A stretch of 64,000 bases of DNA, taken from Xenorhabdus ehlersii (GTDB lineage: Bacteria > Pseudomonadota > Gammaproteobacteria > Enterobacterales > Enterobacteriaceae). The notes beneath the pieces were generated by a model that saw nothing but the letters and a program-made list of their open reading frames with translations, had not been told where the DNA came from and searched no databases. Made by a program: the position numbers and the translations under genes. Position 1 is the first letter of the stretch. Every line of letters starts with the position of its first letter. The stretch spans positions 124,001 through 188,000 of the forward strand of contig NZ_RAQI01000001.1 of assembly GCF_003610465.1 (NCBI RefSeq). Reading direction: 5' to 3'. Positions 20,488 through 28,269 of this stretch are shown one piece after another.

Positions 20488-21862
20488 TAAATAGTTCCTG
20501 TAATGCAGGCCATGAGCGCTTGCTTTGGGCATTCAAGGGAATGGTTTCAACGGCTCGCCAATAACGTGGCAATGCGACAGATTCCAGCCAAGGCTTTAAC
20601 TGATGACGCCAATTTTGTGACAGTTCGCGAATTCCTTGTTGTTGATAAAGCTTGTTGGTTTCATGATCTAAAACGACGACCGCACCAATGCTATTGCGTT
20701 TACCTCGATTAATAGGTAATACAGCCGCGTCAATGATCCCAGAAATTTCACACAGCCGACGTTCGATTTCTGACAGGGAAATGCGTTTTTCTTCAATTTT
20801 CACCAGACGATCTCGGCGCCCTAATAAAGCAAAGTTACCCTGGCTATCGAAGGCAAACTGATCGTCCAGAACCAGACCAAAAGGCTCAGGAAGAAGGGGA
20901 GAATAGACGCGTACATTCTTTTCTTCATCTTGCTGGAGTGAAACTCCTTCAAATGTTGTCCAGGCCTCATTGTCCGTTTTACGGTTTCGCCAAGCCACGA
21001 TGCCTGTTTCGGTACAGCCATAAATTTCATTAGGAGGCGTGTTGAGCCACTGCATTGTTCGTTTCGCATCGGCAAAAGGCAAAGGTCCACCCGCAGAAAC
21101 GACAAATGTGCAATCAGGAGCGGGGAGTTTCTCATCTAGCCGTTGCAGAAAAGCAGGGCTACTGATCAGCGCACAACGTGGGCTATTGGTCAGCTGCTCA
21201 GGAAATTCCACCATTTTACGATCGAATGGTAAACCCAATGACATTGGCAGCCAGATGCGGAAAGTTAAACCATACAAATGCTGGTGGCTGACTGAAGCTC
21301 TGACCACGCAGGATTGCAACTTATCTCCCCACAGCGAAGCCAGCCACTGGGATTCAAGATCCATGACGGCAATGGGTTTGGACACTTGTTGAGGAATACC
21401 CGTAGAACCAGAAGTGAACATCACCAAAGTGGCATCCGGTGAGATGGCTGGCAATGTGATGTTAAGTGAGGCTTGTTCGCTAGCATCAATTTCTGGGTCA
21501 GACGATATGATCTGCCAGCAAGGACAGGACAAGGTCAGGGGTAAGTCTGTCAACACACCATCAAACAGAGGCTGCTGCTCCTGCAATTGCGCTTCACGAC
21601 AATGACCGGGAATAACAGGAATTTGGCCGGCATGCAGTGTTGCCAGCAGTGCGACACAGAAGTAATAGCTATCGTCAAAACAGAGAGCCCAGCGGAAAGC
21701 GGTGTGTTTTGGATCTTCTAGGTGCAGGTTTTTCAGGCGTAAATATAACGCGGTCACATCCTGCTGAAGTTTATTCAAACTGATAGCGTGATTGCCCCAA
21801 CTGACTAATCGGTTGGAACAATTATCCTCTGATAGCCATTGGGATATAGGTTGTGCTTTCAT
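20474..21862 (-). CDS. apeH: Aryl acid adenylating enzyme ApeH
   Basis: A 462-residue AMP-forming ligase of the ANL superfamily: phosphate-binding loop MFTSGSTGIPQQVSKP near 155-170, IYGCTETGIVAWR near 285, and the GRRDRLVKIEEKRISLSE hinge near 355. In APE biosynthesis it activates an aryl acid (4-hydroxybenzoate in the characterised Xenorhabdus pathway) and loads an ACP as starter. No chorismate lyase gene is in the operon, so 4-hydroxybenzoate would come from the ubiquinone pathway. ATG at 21862 overlaps the apeG stop. Confidence 0.86.
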   Translation of the reverse strand: MKAQPISQWLSEDNCSNRLVSWGNHAISLNKLQQDVTALYLRLKNLHLEDPKHTAFRWALCFDDSYYFCVALLATLHAGQIPVIPGHCREAQLQEQQPLFDGVLTDLPLTLSCPCWQIISSDPEIDASEQASLNITLPAISPDATLVMFTSGSTGIPQQVSKPIAVMDLESQWLASLWGDKLQSCVVRASVSHQHLYGLTFRIWLPMSLGLPFDRKMVEFPEQLTNSPRCALISSPAFLQRLDEKLPAPDCTFVVSAGGPLPFADAKRTMQWLNTPPNEIYGCTETGIVAWRNRKTDNEAWTTFEGVSLQQDEEKNVRVYSPLLPEPFGLVLDDQFAFDSQGNFALLGRRDRLVKIEEKRISLSEIERRLCEISGIIDAAVLPINRGKRNSIGAVVVLDHETNKLYQQQGIRELSQNWRHQLKPWLESVALPRYWRAVETIPLNAQSKRSWPALQELFNETH

Positions 21863-22425
21863 CATTTTTTTACCCGTTGGCGTACCAGCCATTCAATGGA
21901 AACGAGCAATCCAATTAATAGATAACTCACCATTCCGTTCCACAATGTCCATAGGGTCATATTGTTATACAAGCAAGTTCCCAGTGACACTGCACCATTG
22001 AACATAAAGAACAGGCACCAGATGTACGTCACTTTCCGTGTATAGATAATCCCCTTTGGGGGTAAATCAGGTTCTTTGATACGGGCCATCCTTTCAATGA
22101 TAGGTGGCCCGTAACGCAATGAGCTGCTAAACAGAATCAGTAAAACGGCATTAACAACCACAGGGTAGTACATAAGAAGTTGGTGGTTGCGCAGCAATAA
22201 GCTGGCTATCCCTAACGTTATTCCTGCTATGGATAATATCCAGCCGGTTTTTTGTTGATTGTGAGTTTGCTGTTTGCTTGCTAATAATCGCAAAACAAAA
22301 AACAGAATAATAACAATCAACATGGCATGAAATTGCCCATAGTTAACCATCGCCCAGACCAAAAAAGGCCAGGCGATTAACATGACGGCATTGGCAATAC
22401 GGAGCAATAAAAGCAACAGATTCAA
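21862..22425 (-). CDS. apeG: APE-associated integral membrane protein ApeG
   Basis: A 187-residue hydrophobic protein with five to six predicted transmembrane helices and a PPIIERMARIKEPDLPPKG loop near 108-126 that is typical of the APE-cluster membrane protein family (COG4648-like). Role unknown, perhaps assisting lipid attachment or transport. The ORF opens with TTG at 22425, while the first ATG is at 22383. The start is unsettled because neither has a strong ribosome site. Confidence 0.75.
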   Translation of the reverse strand: MNLLLLLLRIANAVMLIAWPFLVWAMVNYGQFHAMLIVIILFFVLRLLASKQQTHNQQKTGWILSIAGITLGIASLLLRNHQLLMYYPVVVNAVLLILFSSSLRYGPPIIERMARIKEPDLPPKGIIYTRKVTYIWCLFFMFNGAVSLGTCLYNNMTLWTLWNGMVSYLLIGLLVSIEWLVRQRVKK

Positions 22426-22448
22426 TTAACTACCCAAATGTTTGCTGA

Positions 22449-22697
22449 TTATTGTTCTTTCAACAATTGTTCCACGGCATCCACGACGTCCTGTACGGTA
22501 CGAACAGACTTGAATGCTTCGGGTTTGATCTTTCGCCCAGTTTTCTTCTGTAAATGTACAACCATATCAACGGCGTCAATGCTATCGAGTTCCAGATCTT
22601 CATAGAGTCGTGATTCAGGCGTAATGTCTTCGGGAGACAGCTCAAACAACTGAACTAATAATTGGGAGACTTCCTGAAAAATTGCTTGTGTTTCCAT
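22449..22697 (-). CDS. apeF: Acyl carrier protein ApeF
   Basis: An 82-residue acidic four-helix carrier protein with the phosphopantetheine motif ELDSIDAVDMVVHL (Ser39). One of two tandem carrier proteins of the pigment type II PKS. ApeE and ApeF may carry starter and extension intermediates separately. It lies 14 bases after apeE. Confidence 0.9.
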   Translation of the reverse strand: METQAIFQEVSQLLVQLFELSPEDITPESRLYEDLELDSIDAVDMVVHLQKKTGRKIKPEAFKSVRTVQDVVDAVEQLLKEQ

Positions 22698-22711
22698 GAT
22701 GACACCTGTTC

Positions 22712-22972
22712 TTATGCTTGCTGTGACTGGATGTAAGCTGCCAGCGTGGCGACAGAAGCGAAGTGTTGACGCATTTCTTCGCTTTCAGAGGATAATACGA
22801 TGCCATAACGGTTTTTTACTGCCAGCCCCAGTTCCAGAGCATCGATTGAATCTAAGCCTAATCCGTCGCCGAACAGGGGGGCATCGGTTTCAATATCCGC
22901 AGGTGTAAGATCTTCCAAATTCAGGGTGTCTATAATTAATTGTTTTATTTCAATATGTAACTCTTGCATCAT
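22712..22972 (-). CDS. apeE: Acyl carrier protein ApeE
   Basis: An 86-residue acidic carrier protein with the phosphopantetheine attachment motif GLGLDSIDALELGL (Ser42). In the characterised system ApeE associates with the ApeI-ApeP dehydratase. Two successive ATGs occur at the start (22972, 22969). Located between the acyltransferase apeD and apeF. Confidence 0.9.
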   Translation of the reverse strand: MMQELHIEIKQLIIDTLNLEDLTPADIETDAPLFGDGLGLDSIDALELGLAVKNRYGIVLSSESEEMRQHFASVATLAAYIQSQQA

Positions 22973-22987
22973 CGTATCCGACGTCTA

Positions 22988-23779
22988 TTAGTTTGATGGT
23001 GTTAGTAATTGAGTAAGCTGGCGATTGAGTTGGCGAGCAGCGATGGCATGCCCGTTTTCTATATCAACAGCAAAATTTTCATTGGTGAGTTGTTCACCAA
23101 TAGTGATCGTATAAATAGGTTTTTTCGGTGGGACTTGATACCACTTGCTTTTTTTATCCAGCATCGTTTGGCTGCAAGTAATATGTATGATCCGTAAATC
23201 GCACTCACATCTCACGGCGATATTGGCGGCTCCACGTTGCAGTGAAATAGGCTGTCCGGGGGTCGTGCGGGTTCCTTCAGGGAAAATCAGGATATTGTGA
23301 CCAGAAGCCAGTCGCTCGCGACAGACAGGAAGCAAAGTTTCTGCATCCCTGTTGATCAGGTAACGTGCAGAGCGGATTACGCCGCTGACAAAGGGATTGC
23401 GCCGTAATGCCGATTTTACGATGCAATCCACATCTGGCAATTTTGATGCCAGAATAACGTAATCCAGCAAAGTGGGGTGATTAGCGACAATCAGGCAACC
23501 TTTATCCATACGGATTTTATCCAATCCATTGAAATGGTAATCCAGTATCCCCAATTTTCTGGTCAAAAAAAGGAACAGACGAAAACTGCATGAAATGCTA
23601 TGGCGTGCAAGGTGGCAACGCTTATCTTCATTGCGTTGGAAAACCAGCAATAAGTTAAACCAAATAAGAGAGAGTAGTAACCCACCTACGCCAAACAGGA
23701 TAAAACAGAATCCGGTCATGAGCAGACGCCAGAGCCAGTTAATGCGTTCAGTGATATTGACTGAAATCCTTTTCATCAT
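22988..23779 (-). CDS. apeD: Lysophospholipid acyltransferase-like protein ApeD
   Basis: A membrane-anchored PlsC-type acyltransferase of about 263 residues: an N-terminal helix (RLLMTGFCFILFGVGGLLL), the HX4D catalytic motif NHPTLLD near 112, and the FPEGTRTTPG phosphate-binding motif near 190. Probably transfers acyl or polyenoyl groups onto the lipid anchor. The ORF extends 24 codons upstream into apeC, but the paired ATGs at 23779/23776 right after the apeC stop are the likely starts. Confidence 0.82.
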   Translation of the reverse strand: MMKRISVNITERINWLWRLLMTGFCFILFGVGGLLLSLIWFNLLLVFQRNEDKRCHLARHSISCSFRLFLFLTRKLGILDYHFNGLDKIRMDKGCLIVANHPTLLDYVILASKLPDVDCIVKSALRRNPFVSGVIRSARYLINRDAETLLPVCRERLASGHNILIFPEGTRTTPGQPISLQRGAANIAVRCECDLRIIHITCSQTMLDKKSKWYQVPPKKPIYTITIGEQLTNENFAVDIENGHAIAARQLNRQLTQLLTPSN

Positions 23780-23780
23780 C

Positions 23781-24500
23781 TTATCGACTCCAATGCCACC
23801 GGCAATGATCCCCTGAAACAATAAAGTTCTGTTCTCCTTGTAGCCAGCCATGAAGAAACTGGAGGCCTTGAGGCAGACTCGGCTCTGTTTCCGTTGAAGA
23901 TTGCTTTGTACAACACAAACCCGTACCTTGCTCCAGCAGCAGAGCTACCGCAAATGGATAGGTTGGAGTATGGGTATCGATGACATTGTGATAAAAGCTG
24001 GGGATCTCACCCTCAAAATCGACAAGCAGGACTTTACGATGACCTGCATGAAGCAGTGTCAAAGCTTCAAATAACCCTTGCTGGAAACTATCAATACCGG
24101 CCGAAACGGAAGAGGAAACCAAAGGAGCCTTAGCGACAATGGTTAAATTGCCTACAGAGGAGTTATGAACTGACATGGCAAAATTGGTTGGAGAAACATG
24201 CTCTTTTTGCGCCAGATTCTGCAATATTTGGTAATTGCGCTCCAACTCACCATGACGGCTGGTATAGACAATGGCATCGACTTGATTGCGCCGCAGGATA
24301 CTCAAGCCACAATCCACGGCAAGACGACTGCCGGAGCTTAAACGGCGGGCTGTCATCATCGGTAATTGGGCACATTTTTCTAATGGCTGTGATTTATCAA
24401 TAGTGGCTGGTAATGTCGCAGACCATTTGTGCCATTCGTCAGTAAGAGAAAGGCCTGGGGCGATGGCTTGCCAGTCTGTAATATCCAATGTCAATTTCAT
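23781..24500 (-). CDS. apeC: Short ketosynthase-like chain-length factor ApeC
   Basis: A 239-residue protein equivalent to only the N-terminal half of a beta-ketoacyl synthase (PF13723-like), lacking the active-site Cys: the corresponding segment reads FAMSVHNSSVGNLTIVAKA. In APE systems this half-sized protein acts as the chain-length-factor partner of ApeO. It precedes apeD with a two-base gap. The small size is normal for the family, not a truncation. Confidence 0.8.
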   Translation of the reverse strand: MKLTLDITDWQAIAPGLSLTDEWHKWSATLPATIDKSQPLEKCAQLPMMTARRLSSGSRLAVDCGLSILRRNQVDAIVYTSRHGELERNYQILQNLAQKEHVSPTNFAMSVHNSSVGNLTIVAKAPLVSSSVSAGIDSFQQGLFEALTLLHAGHRKVLLVDFEGEIPSFYHNVIDTHTPTYPFAVALLLEQGTGLCCTKQSSTETEPSLPQGLQFLHGWLQGEQNFIVSGDHCRWHWSR

Positions 24501-24513
24501 GAAATACCGTTCG

Positions 24514-25587
24514 TTACTTCTTCTTGCAGATCAGTAAGGTGTGACCCAGCCCTAACTGATCAATTTGGTTTTCTATAACCAACCCAGCTTTATTGAGGAA
24601 TTGGGTAAAATCATCAATGCTGTAAAAACGACTATTACCATTTGCCATACAAGTAAAATAAAGCGAGGTAGCATTAAGGCTATAAGCTGCTGCTTCAAAA
24701 GGCTGGCAGTCCCAAAACAGCTCCATGATACAAATTCGAGCATCAGGCTTCATGGTTGCGGAGATCTTGCGTAAAATGCCTATAATTTGTGTTTCGGAAA
24801 AACAATCCAGGAATTGGCTCATCCACCAAATATCGGCTTCTGTGGGTAATTTGTTATCCGATAACATGTCAACAGGATAGCCGAAAATACGATCAGCCAT
24901 TCCCTGGCTGCGTATATTTTCTTCAGCCAATTTTATTTGCTGGGGTAAATCCAGAATAGTGACACTGACTTTACTGTCATATTGGCAACAGCGCAATGCC
25001 CATTTTCCTGTATTGCCACCAACATCATAAATCACTTTAGGCTTCATGGAGAAAACTGTTTTCAATGCTGCATTAAAGGCGGAATCAGAATAAAAATGGT
25101 CAAATGAAAACCAACTTGTTTTCGCAGGTTCGGGTAATTGGCTGAGGGCAGGATAAATAGTTGACCATTCTCCGAACACTTTTAATCCGGCAGGCTTATT
25201 TTTCAGAAGAGATTCTTTCAGGTGAAATAGCCCTTGATAACAGACGTCTTGAGTAAAATCCATATTGACGCGAGTCATCTTGTCATGTAATAAGTAATGC
25301 CCAATCTTACTGAGGAAATAACGATTCTTTTGTTTGAGAATAATTTTGCCACTCAATCCCATATCTAGCAAAATACCCACACCGTAGCTGTCTAATTCGG
25401 AGTTTCTGCAAATCTCATCTTTAGTTGCACCATTTTTATGGTTTTTATCTAAGAAAGATAAAATCCCGCAATCACGCAATCCGATTGCAGTTTGAAATAG
25501 CATAGGAGCGAAAGCAATGCGTTGAGCTTCTGTAATCGCTTCAAGTGCACTGAATTCATCTTTGTCATAATTATAGGGTGCAGTCAT
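24514..25587 (-). CDS. apeB: SAM-dependent O-methyltransferase of the APE operon
   Basis: A 357-residue plant-OMT-like methyltransferase: a helical winged-helix dimerisation domain (1-150), the SAM-binding motif IYDVGGNTGKWALR near 190-203, and a Rossmann core ending IENQIDQLGLGHTLLICKKK. It likely O- or C-methylates the aryl head group, giving the 3-methyl or methoxy variants known from APEs. First gene of the tightly packed operon (13-base gap to apeC). The letter B is assigned by counting back from apeC and is tentative. Confidence 0.75.
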   Translation of the reverse strand: MTAPYNYDKDEFSALEAITEAQRIAFAPMLFQTAIGLRDCGILSFLDKNHKNGATKDEICRNSELDSYGVGILLDMGLSGKIILKQKNRYFLSKIGHYLLHDKMTRVNMDFTQDVCYQGLFHLKESLLKNKPAGLKVFGEWSTIYPALSQLPEPAKTSWFSFDHFYSDSAFNAALKTVFSMKPKVIYDVGGNTGKWALRCCQYDSKVSVTILDLPQQIKLAEENIRSQGMADRIFGYPVDMLSDNKLPTEADIWWMSQFLDCFSETQIIGILRKISATMKPDARICIMELFWDCQPFEAAAYSLNATSLYFTCMANGNSRFYSIDDFTQFLNKAGLVIENQIDQLGLGHTLLICKKK

Positions 25588-25636
25588 ATATCCAGATATC
25601 CGATATGTCTATAGTCAGAAAGCAGATTAACAAACT

Positions 25637-25681
25637 AAAGCCTATCTGATCAGGATGTTTTCATCGATTGGGATAGGCTTT
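25637..25681 (-). terminator. Hairpin between the upstream lipoprotein gene and the APE operon
   Basis: AAAGCCTATC and GATAGGCTTT form a 10-bp perfect stem with a 25-base loop, 11 bases after the lipoprotein stop. On the minus strand TTTAGTTTGTT follows. It looks like a leaky terminator or attenuator separating the lipoprotein gene from apeB. Confidence 0.6.
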
Positions 25682-25692
25682 AAAGTTGGTGT

Positions 25693-26082
25693 TTATTGAT
25701 TAGCCTGCAGGGCTAAGTTTAACTGAATGTCTTTATCCAGGTTATTGACCCAACGGTTATAGTTGCGGTGAATTTTCCCATCACTCTCTCTTAGTTTATG
25801 GCTTTTGACATAATTGATGGCGTAGTTTTTGGCGGTGTAGTTGATACGTATTTGTACGTCATGCTGGCGGTTTTTCAGGAAGCCATCAATAACCCCGGGA
25901 GAGACTTCGGTCATTACCCATTTGCGTTTTTTACCTGCTTCCAAAATGGCTTTTTTTACGGAAGGCAATGAATTCTGCGTCATGATGGTGGTTTGTGGCG
26001 TTAATATTGGTACGTTACGAGCACAGCCTGCAAGCGTGACGATGCAAGCCAGACTGATTAATAGTTTATGTGAAATTTTCAT
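25693..26082 (-). CDS. Small lipoprotein upstream of the APE operon (possible ApeA)
   Basis: A 129-residue lipoprotein: signal peptide MKISHKLLISLACIVTLAGC with lipobox LAGC (Cys20), followed by a compact basic domain rich in Lys, Arg, Asn and aromatic residues (KKRKWVMTEVSPGVIDGFLK). It lies 105 bases upstream of apeB on the same strand with a hairpin between. By position it would be the A gene of the ape cluster, but I am not certain the published ApeA is this family, so no symbol is given. Unknown function. Confidence 0.7.
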   Translation of the reverse strand: MKISHKLLISLACIVTLAGCARNVPILTPQTTIMTQNSLPSVKKAILEAGKKRKWVMTEVSPGVIDGFLKNRQHDVQIRINYTAKNYAINYVKSHKLRESDGKIHRNYNRWVNNLDKDIQLNLALQANQ

Positions 26083-26700
26083 TATTTTTCTCGTGTTAAA
26101 TAAGACAAGATAGATTTTGAAATAGTTAGGTTGTGCAGAATAGTTTAAATAAATTCTTACAACACTGCTACAACTATCACTTTACTATAGATTTCATTGA
26201 GTGTGTTGCTGAATTCTGTTCGATTTTATCTCTGCTTTTTATTTGCCTTTAGGATTCATTAACTGCGGTTGTGTATATGGATATTTATTTGGCCTGTTAA
26301 TTTAAAATTATTTGATTGAATATTGAGTTGGATTTTTTATATTGGTTTTGCGGATGCTTATATCAAGGGTAATGGATTTAGTGAGTGCATTTTTTAGTAA
26401 TGTAAGTGATAAAAAGATTGATAATAATCACTATGGTTACTTATGAGATTAATATTTTAATCTGGACATTGATTTTTTTGCCATAAATAATCAATGAAAC
26501 AACTTTATTCATATCATGAAAGAAAATATGTACTCAATAAATTTCAAGTGGCAGCGTCAGATTAATCCTGCTTACCCCGAATTATCGGCAAGGAGGCACT
26601 TACCTAATTATCGCGTCTTCCTGACTACTTTAGGTTGTTACGCTCCAGGTTCTCCGTCCCAATAATCAACTTCGTCGCTTACCCGCCCAACAAAATGAAA
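26083..26700. other. AT-rich region upstream of the APE cluster
   Basis: About 620 bases without a credible gene. It should contain the promoter of the minus-strand lipoprotein and pigment genes. From about 26530 the sequence resembles the left end of the interspersed element seen at 8019 (AATTTCAAGTGGCAGCG) but diverges afterwards, so at most a partial copy remains. Confidence 0.4.
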
Positions 26701-27003
26701 TCACTTTCCGTCTTGTTGCTTTAACACAGACTGAAACTTGCCCGAGTCTGGATATTCAATCACATCTGCTGAAACATTTGTTGAAATAGCAAGATAGCGC
26801 AATGGAACTGAACCGGTGTTGATTATTTGATGGGCTGTCTCTTGCCCTCCCGCCGGAGCGCTTACAACATCACCTTTCTCGATCGAAAGTTCATTGGAGC
26901 CAAAACGGTAAGTGCCGTTACCTTCAAGAATAAAGAAAAGCTCGTCCGCGCTATGATGGTTGTGAAACGGGCAGCGGTTCATGACCGTAGCGGTGTTAAT
27001 CAG
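26701..27003 (-). pseudogene. Truncated cupin-domain protein
   Basis: About 100 codons encode the C-terminal part of a single-domain cupin: NRCPFHNHHSADELFFILEG (metal-binding HxH and Glu), GTYRFGSNELSIEKGDVVSA and HQIINTGSVPLRYLAIST. The reading frame is closed by a stop (27004-27006) just before the cupin N-terminal strands, so the usual first 30-50 residues are missing. The first ATG at 26982 has no ribosome site. Either a dead remnant or a minimal cupin. Lies between a repeat remnant and tRNA-Ile. Confidence 0.6.
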
Positions 27004-27036
27004 TTATACCTCACGCTACTGCCAGAAGGTATCCTA

Positions 27037-27074
27037 GAAAAAACTAAGGGGTCGCACTTTTGATGCAACCCCTT
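27037..27074 (-). terminator. Intrinsic terminator of the tRNA-Ile gene
   Basis: AAGGGGT / ACCCCTT stem (7 bp) with a 15-base loop followed on the minus strand by AGTTTTTT, nine bases downstream of the tRNA CCA end. Confidence 0.75.
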
Positions 27075-27082
27075 GATAAATT

Positions 27083-27158
27083 TGGTGGCCCCTGCTGGAC
27101 TTGAACCAGCGACCAAGCGATTATGAGTCGCCTGCTCTAACCACTGAGCTAAGGGGCC
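27083..27158 (-). tRNA. ileX: tRNA-Ile with CAU anticodon (ileX type)
   Basis: A 76-base cloverleaf including encoded CCA: acceptor GGCCCCT pairing with AGGGGCC, D arm AGCTCAGTGGTTAGAGC, anticodon stem GGCGA/TCGCT with loop CTCATAA, and T arm CTGGTTCAAGTCCAG. The CAU anticodon together with an acceptor and body nearly identical to E. coli ileX indicates the minor isoleucine tRNA whose wobble C is converted to lysidine by TilS to read AUA, not a methionine tRNA. In E. coli ileX also lies near rpoD. Confidence 0.92.
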
Positions 27159-27419
27159 GTTGAACTGCGGGGATTATACGGCACAGTTTGGTGCTAGGTC
27201 TAGTCCCCAAAATTCATATGCGCACTTTATATACAATGGTCAGTATATTTTCATATTATTTAAGAATTCGATAAGTCATTTCGGGCTGTTTCTGGTGATG
27301 TCTGTCTATTTTTTGATAAGTTTTGTGATTATTTAGTGTACTTTGTTGTAATCTGGTGGGGTATTACTAGCCATGTTCCATATTTTCATTGCTTCCCATA
27401 ATACACTTTGTGAGTTGAT

Positions 27420-28199
27420 ATGAATAATCATAATACTTCAGTATACATTTTAAACCATTTACGACTTGAAGATTATTTTTACTCATCCATCAGTCAGATC
27501 CATCAGCATGTGAGTGAACATGTGTGGGCATATGTGACGGGGATAAATAGTTCGCTCTTTAATTTCTTGTTGGTAACCCAAAACGATCCAAGTGTCGTTA
27601 AGGCGTTAGAAACGGGTATCCAATTAATGGAAGAAAGGTGTGAACAGCCTTTTAGTATTGTGACCGCTGGAGGGTATGAACATATTCAGAAAGTGAGCAA
27701 TCAGGCTGGGTTTGTTTATGATCCGGAAAGTTTATTGATATCGATGCGGCTCGATCTTGAAAATTGGCAGATAGAAGATAGGTTCCACAGTGAATATGAT
27801 ATCAGGTGTGTCAATCACTGTTTAGCAGATTGGACGACTCCAATAGATAATGCTTTTAATGTAGGGCAAAATATTGCTTCACAATATCAGAAGAGCCATG
27901 AAGCAGCACTTTTAGCCGGAAAACAACTCCAGCACTATGCATTATATGTAGATGAAAAACCAGTGAGTGCAATGACGTTATCACGAGTGCAGGATCATGC
28001 TCGCCTTGACGATCTTGGGACTTTAGTCGATATGCAGGGTAAGGGATATGCTACAGCTTTGATGCATCATGTTCTGAGTGAGTCTAAACGGCAGGGTGTA
28101 AAAGAATGGTATCTGGATGGTGTTCCTGCAAGATGTCCATCGTATGCACGTATGGGATTTAAGCCATTATTTGAACATTATGCATTCTTCCGTGAATAA
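27420..28199 (+). CDS. GNAT-family N-acetyltransferase
   Basis: A 259-residue protein whose C-terminal half (about 130-255) is a GNAT domain: HYALYVDEKPVSAMTLSRV, the acetyl-CoA loop VDMQGKGYATALMHHVL near 203-219 and CPSYARMGFKPLF near 238-250. The N-terminal half is unrecognised and may be a degenerate GNAT repeat or substrate domain. The substrate is unknown. The gene stands alone between tRNA-Ile and rpoD, with a shared bidirectional terminator at its 3' end. Confidence 0.75.
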   Translation: MNNHNTSVYILNHLRLEDYFYSSISQIHQHVSEHVWAYVTGINSSLFNFLLVTQNDPSVVKALETGIQLMEERCEQPFSIVTAGGYEHIQKVSNQAGFVYDPESLLISMRLDLENWQIEDRFHSEYDIRCVNHCLADWTTPIDNAFNVGQNIASQYQKSHEAALLAGKQLQHYALYVDEKPVSAMTLSRVQDHARLDDLGTLVDMQGKGYATALMHHVLSESKRQGVKEWYLDGVPARCPSYARMGFKPLFEHYAFFRE

Positions 28200-28215
28200 A
28201 ATTGCAATCGTTAAT

Positions 28216-28246
28216 AAAAAAGCGTCTGCCGAAACAGACGCTTTTT
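28216..28246. terminator. Bidirectional terminator between the GNAT gene and rpoD
   Basis: AGCGTCTG / CAGACGCT stem (8 bp, CCGAAA loop) flanked by AAAAAA on the left and TTTTT on the right, so it can end both the plus-strand acetyltransferase and the minus-strand rpoD transcript. Confidence 0.88.
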
Positions 28247-28269
28247 AGATTTATCACCAAATTTATTGG

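Noticed and set aside
23781-24500. ApeC as a truncated ketosynthase pseudogene
   Set aside because: Half-size, Cys-less KS-like proteins are the normal CLF partner in APE clusters, and the gene is embedded in coupled reading frames.
27083-27158. tRNA-Met reading of the CAU-anticodon tRNA
   Set aside because: The body and acceptor match the ileX type nearly base for base, so lysidine-modified isoleucine tRNA is the better call.
27083-28199. tRNA-Ile as the attachment site of a genomic island
   Set aside because: No integrase, no direct repeat of the tRNA 3' end was seen nearby, and the flanking genes are backbone.
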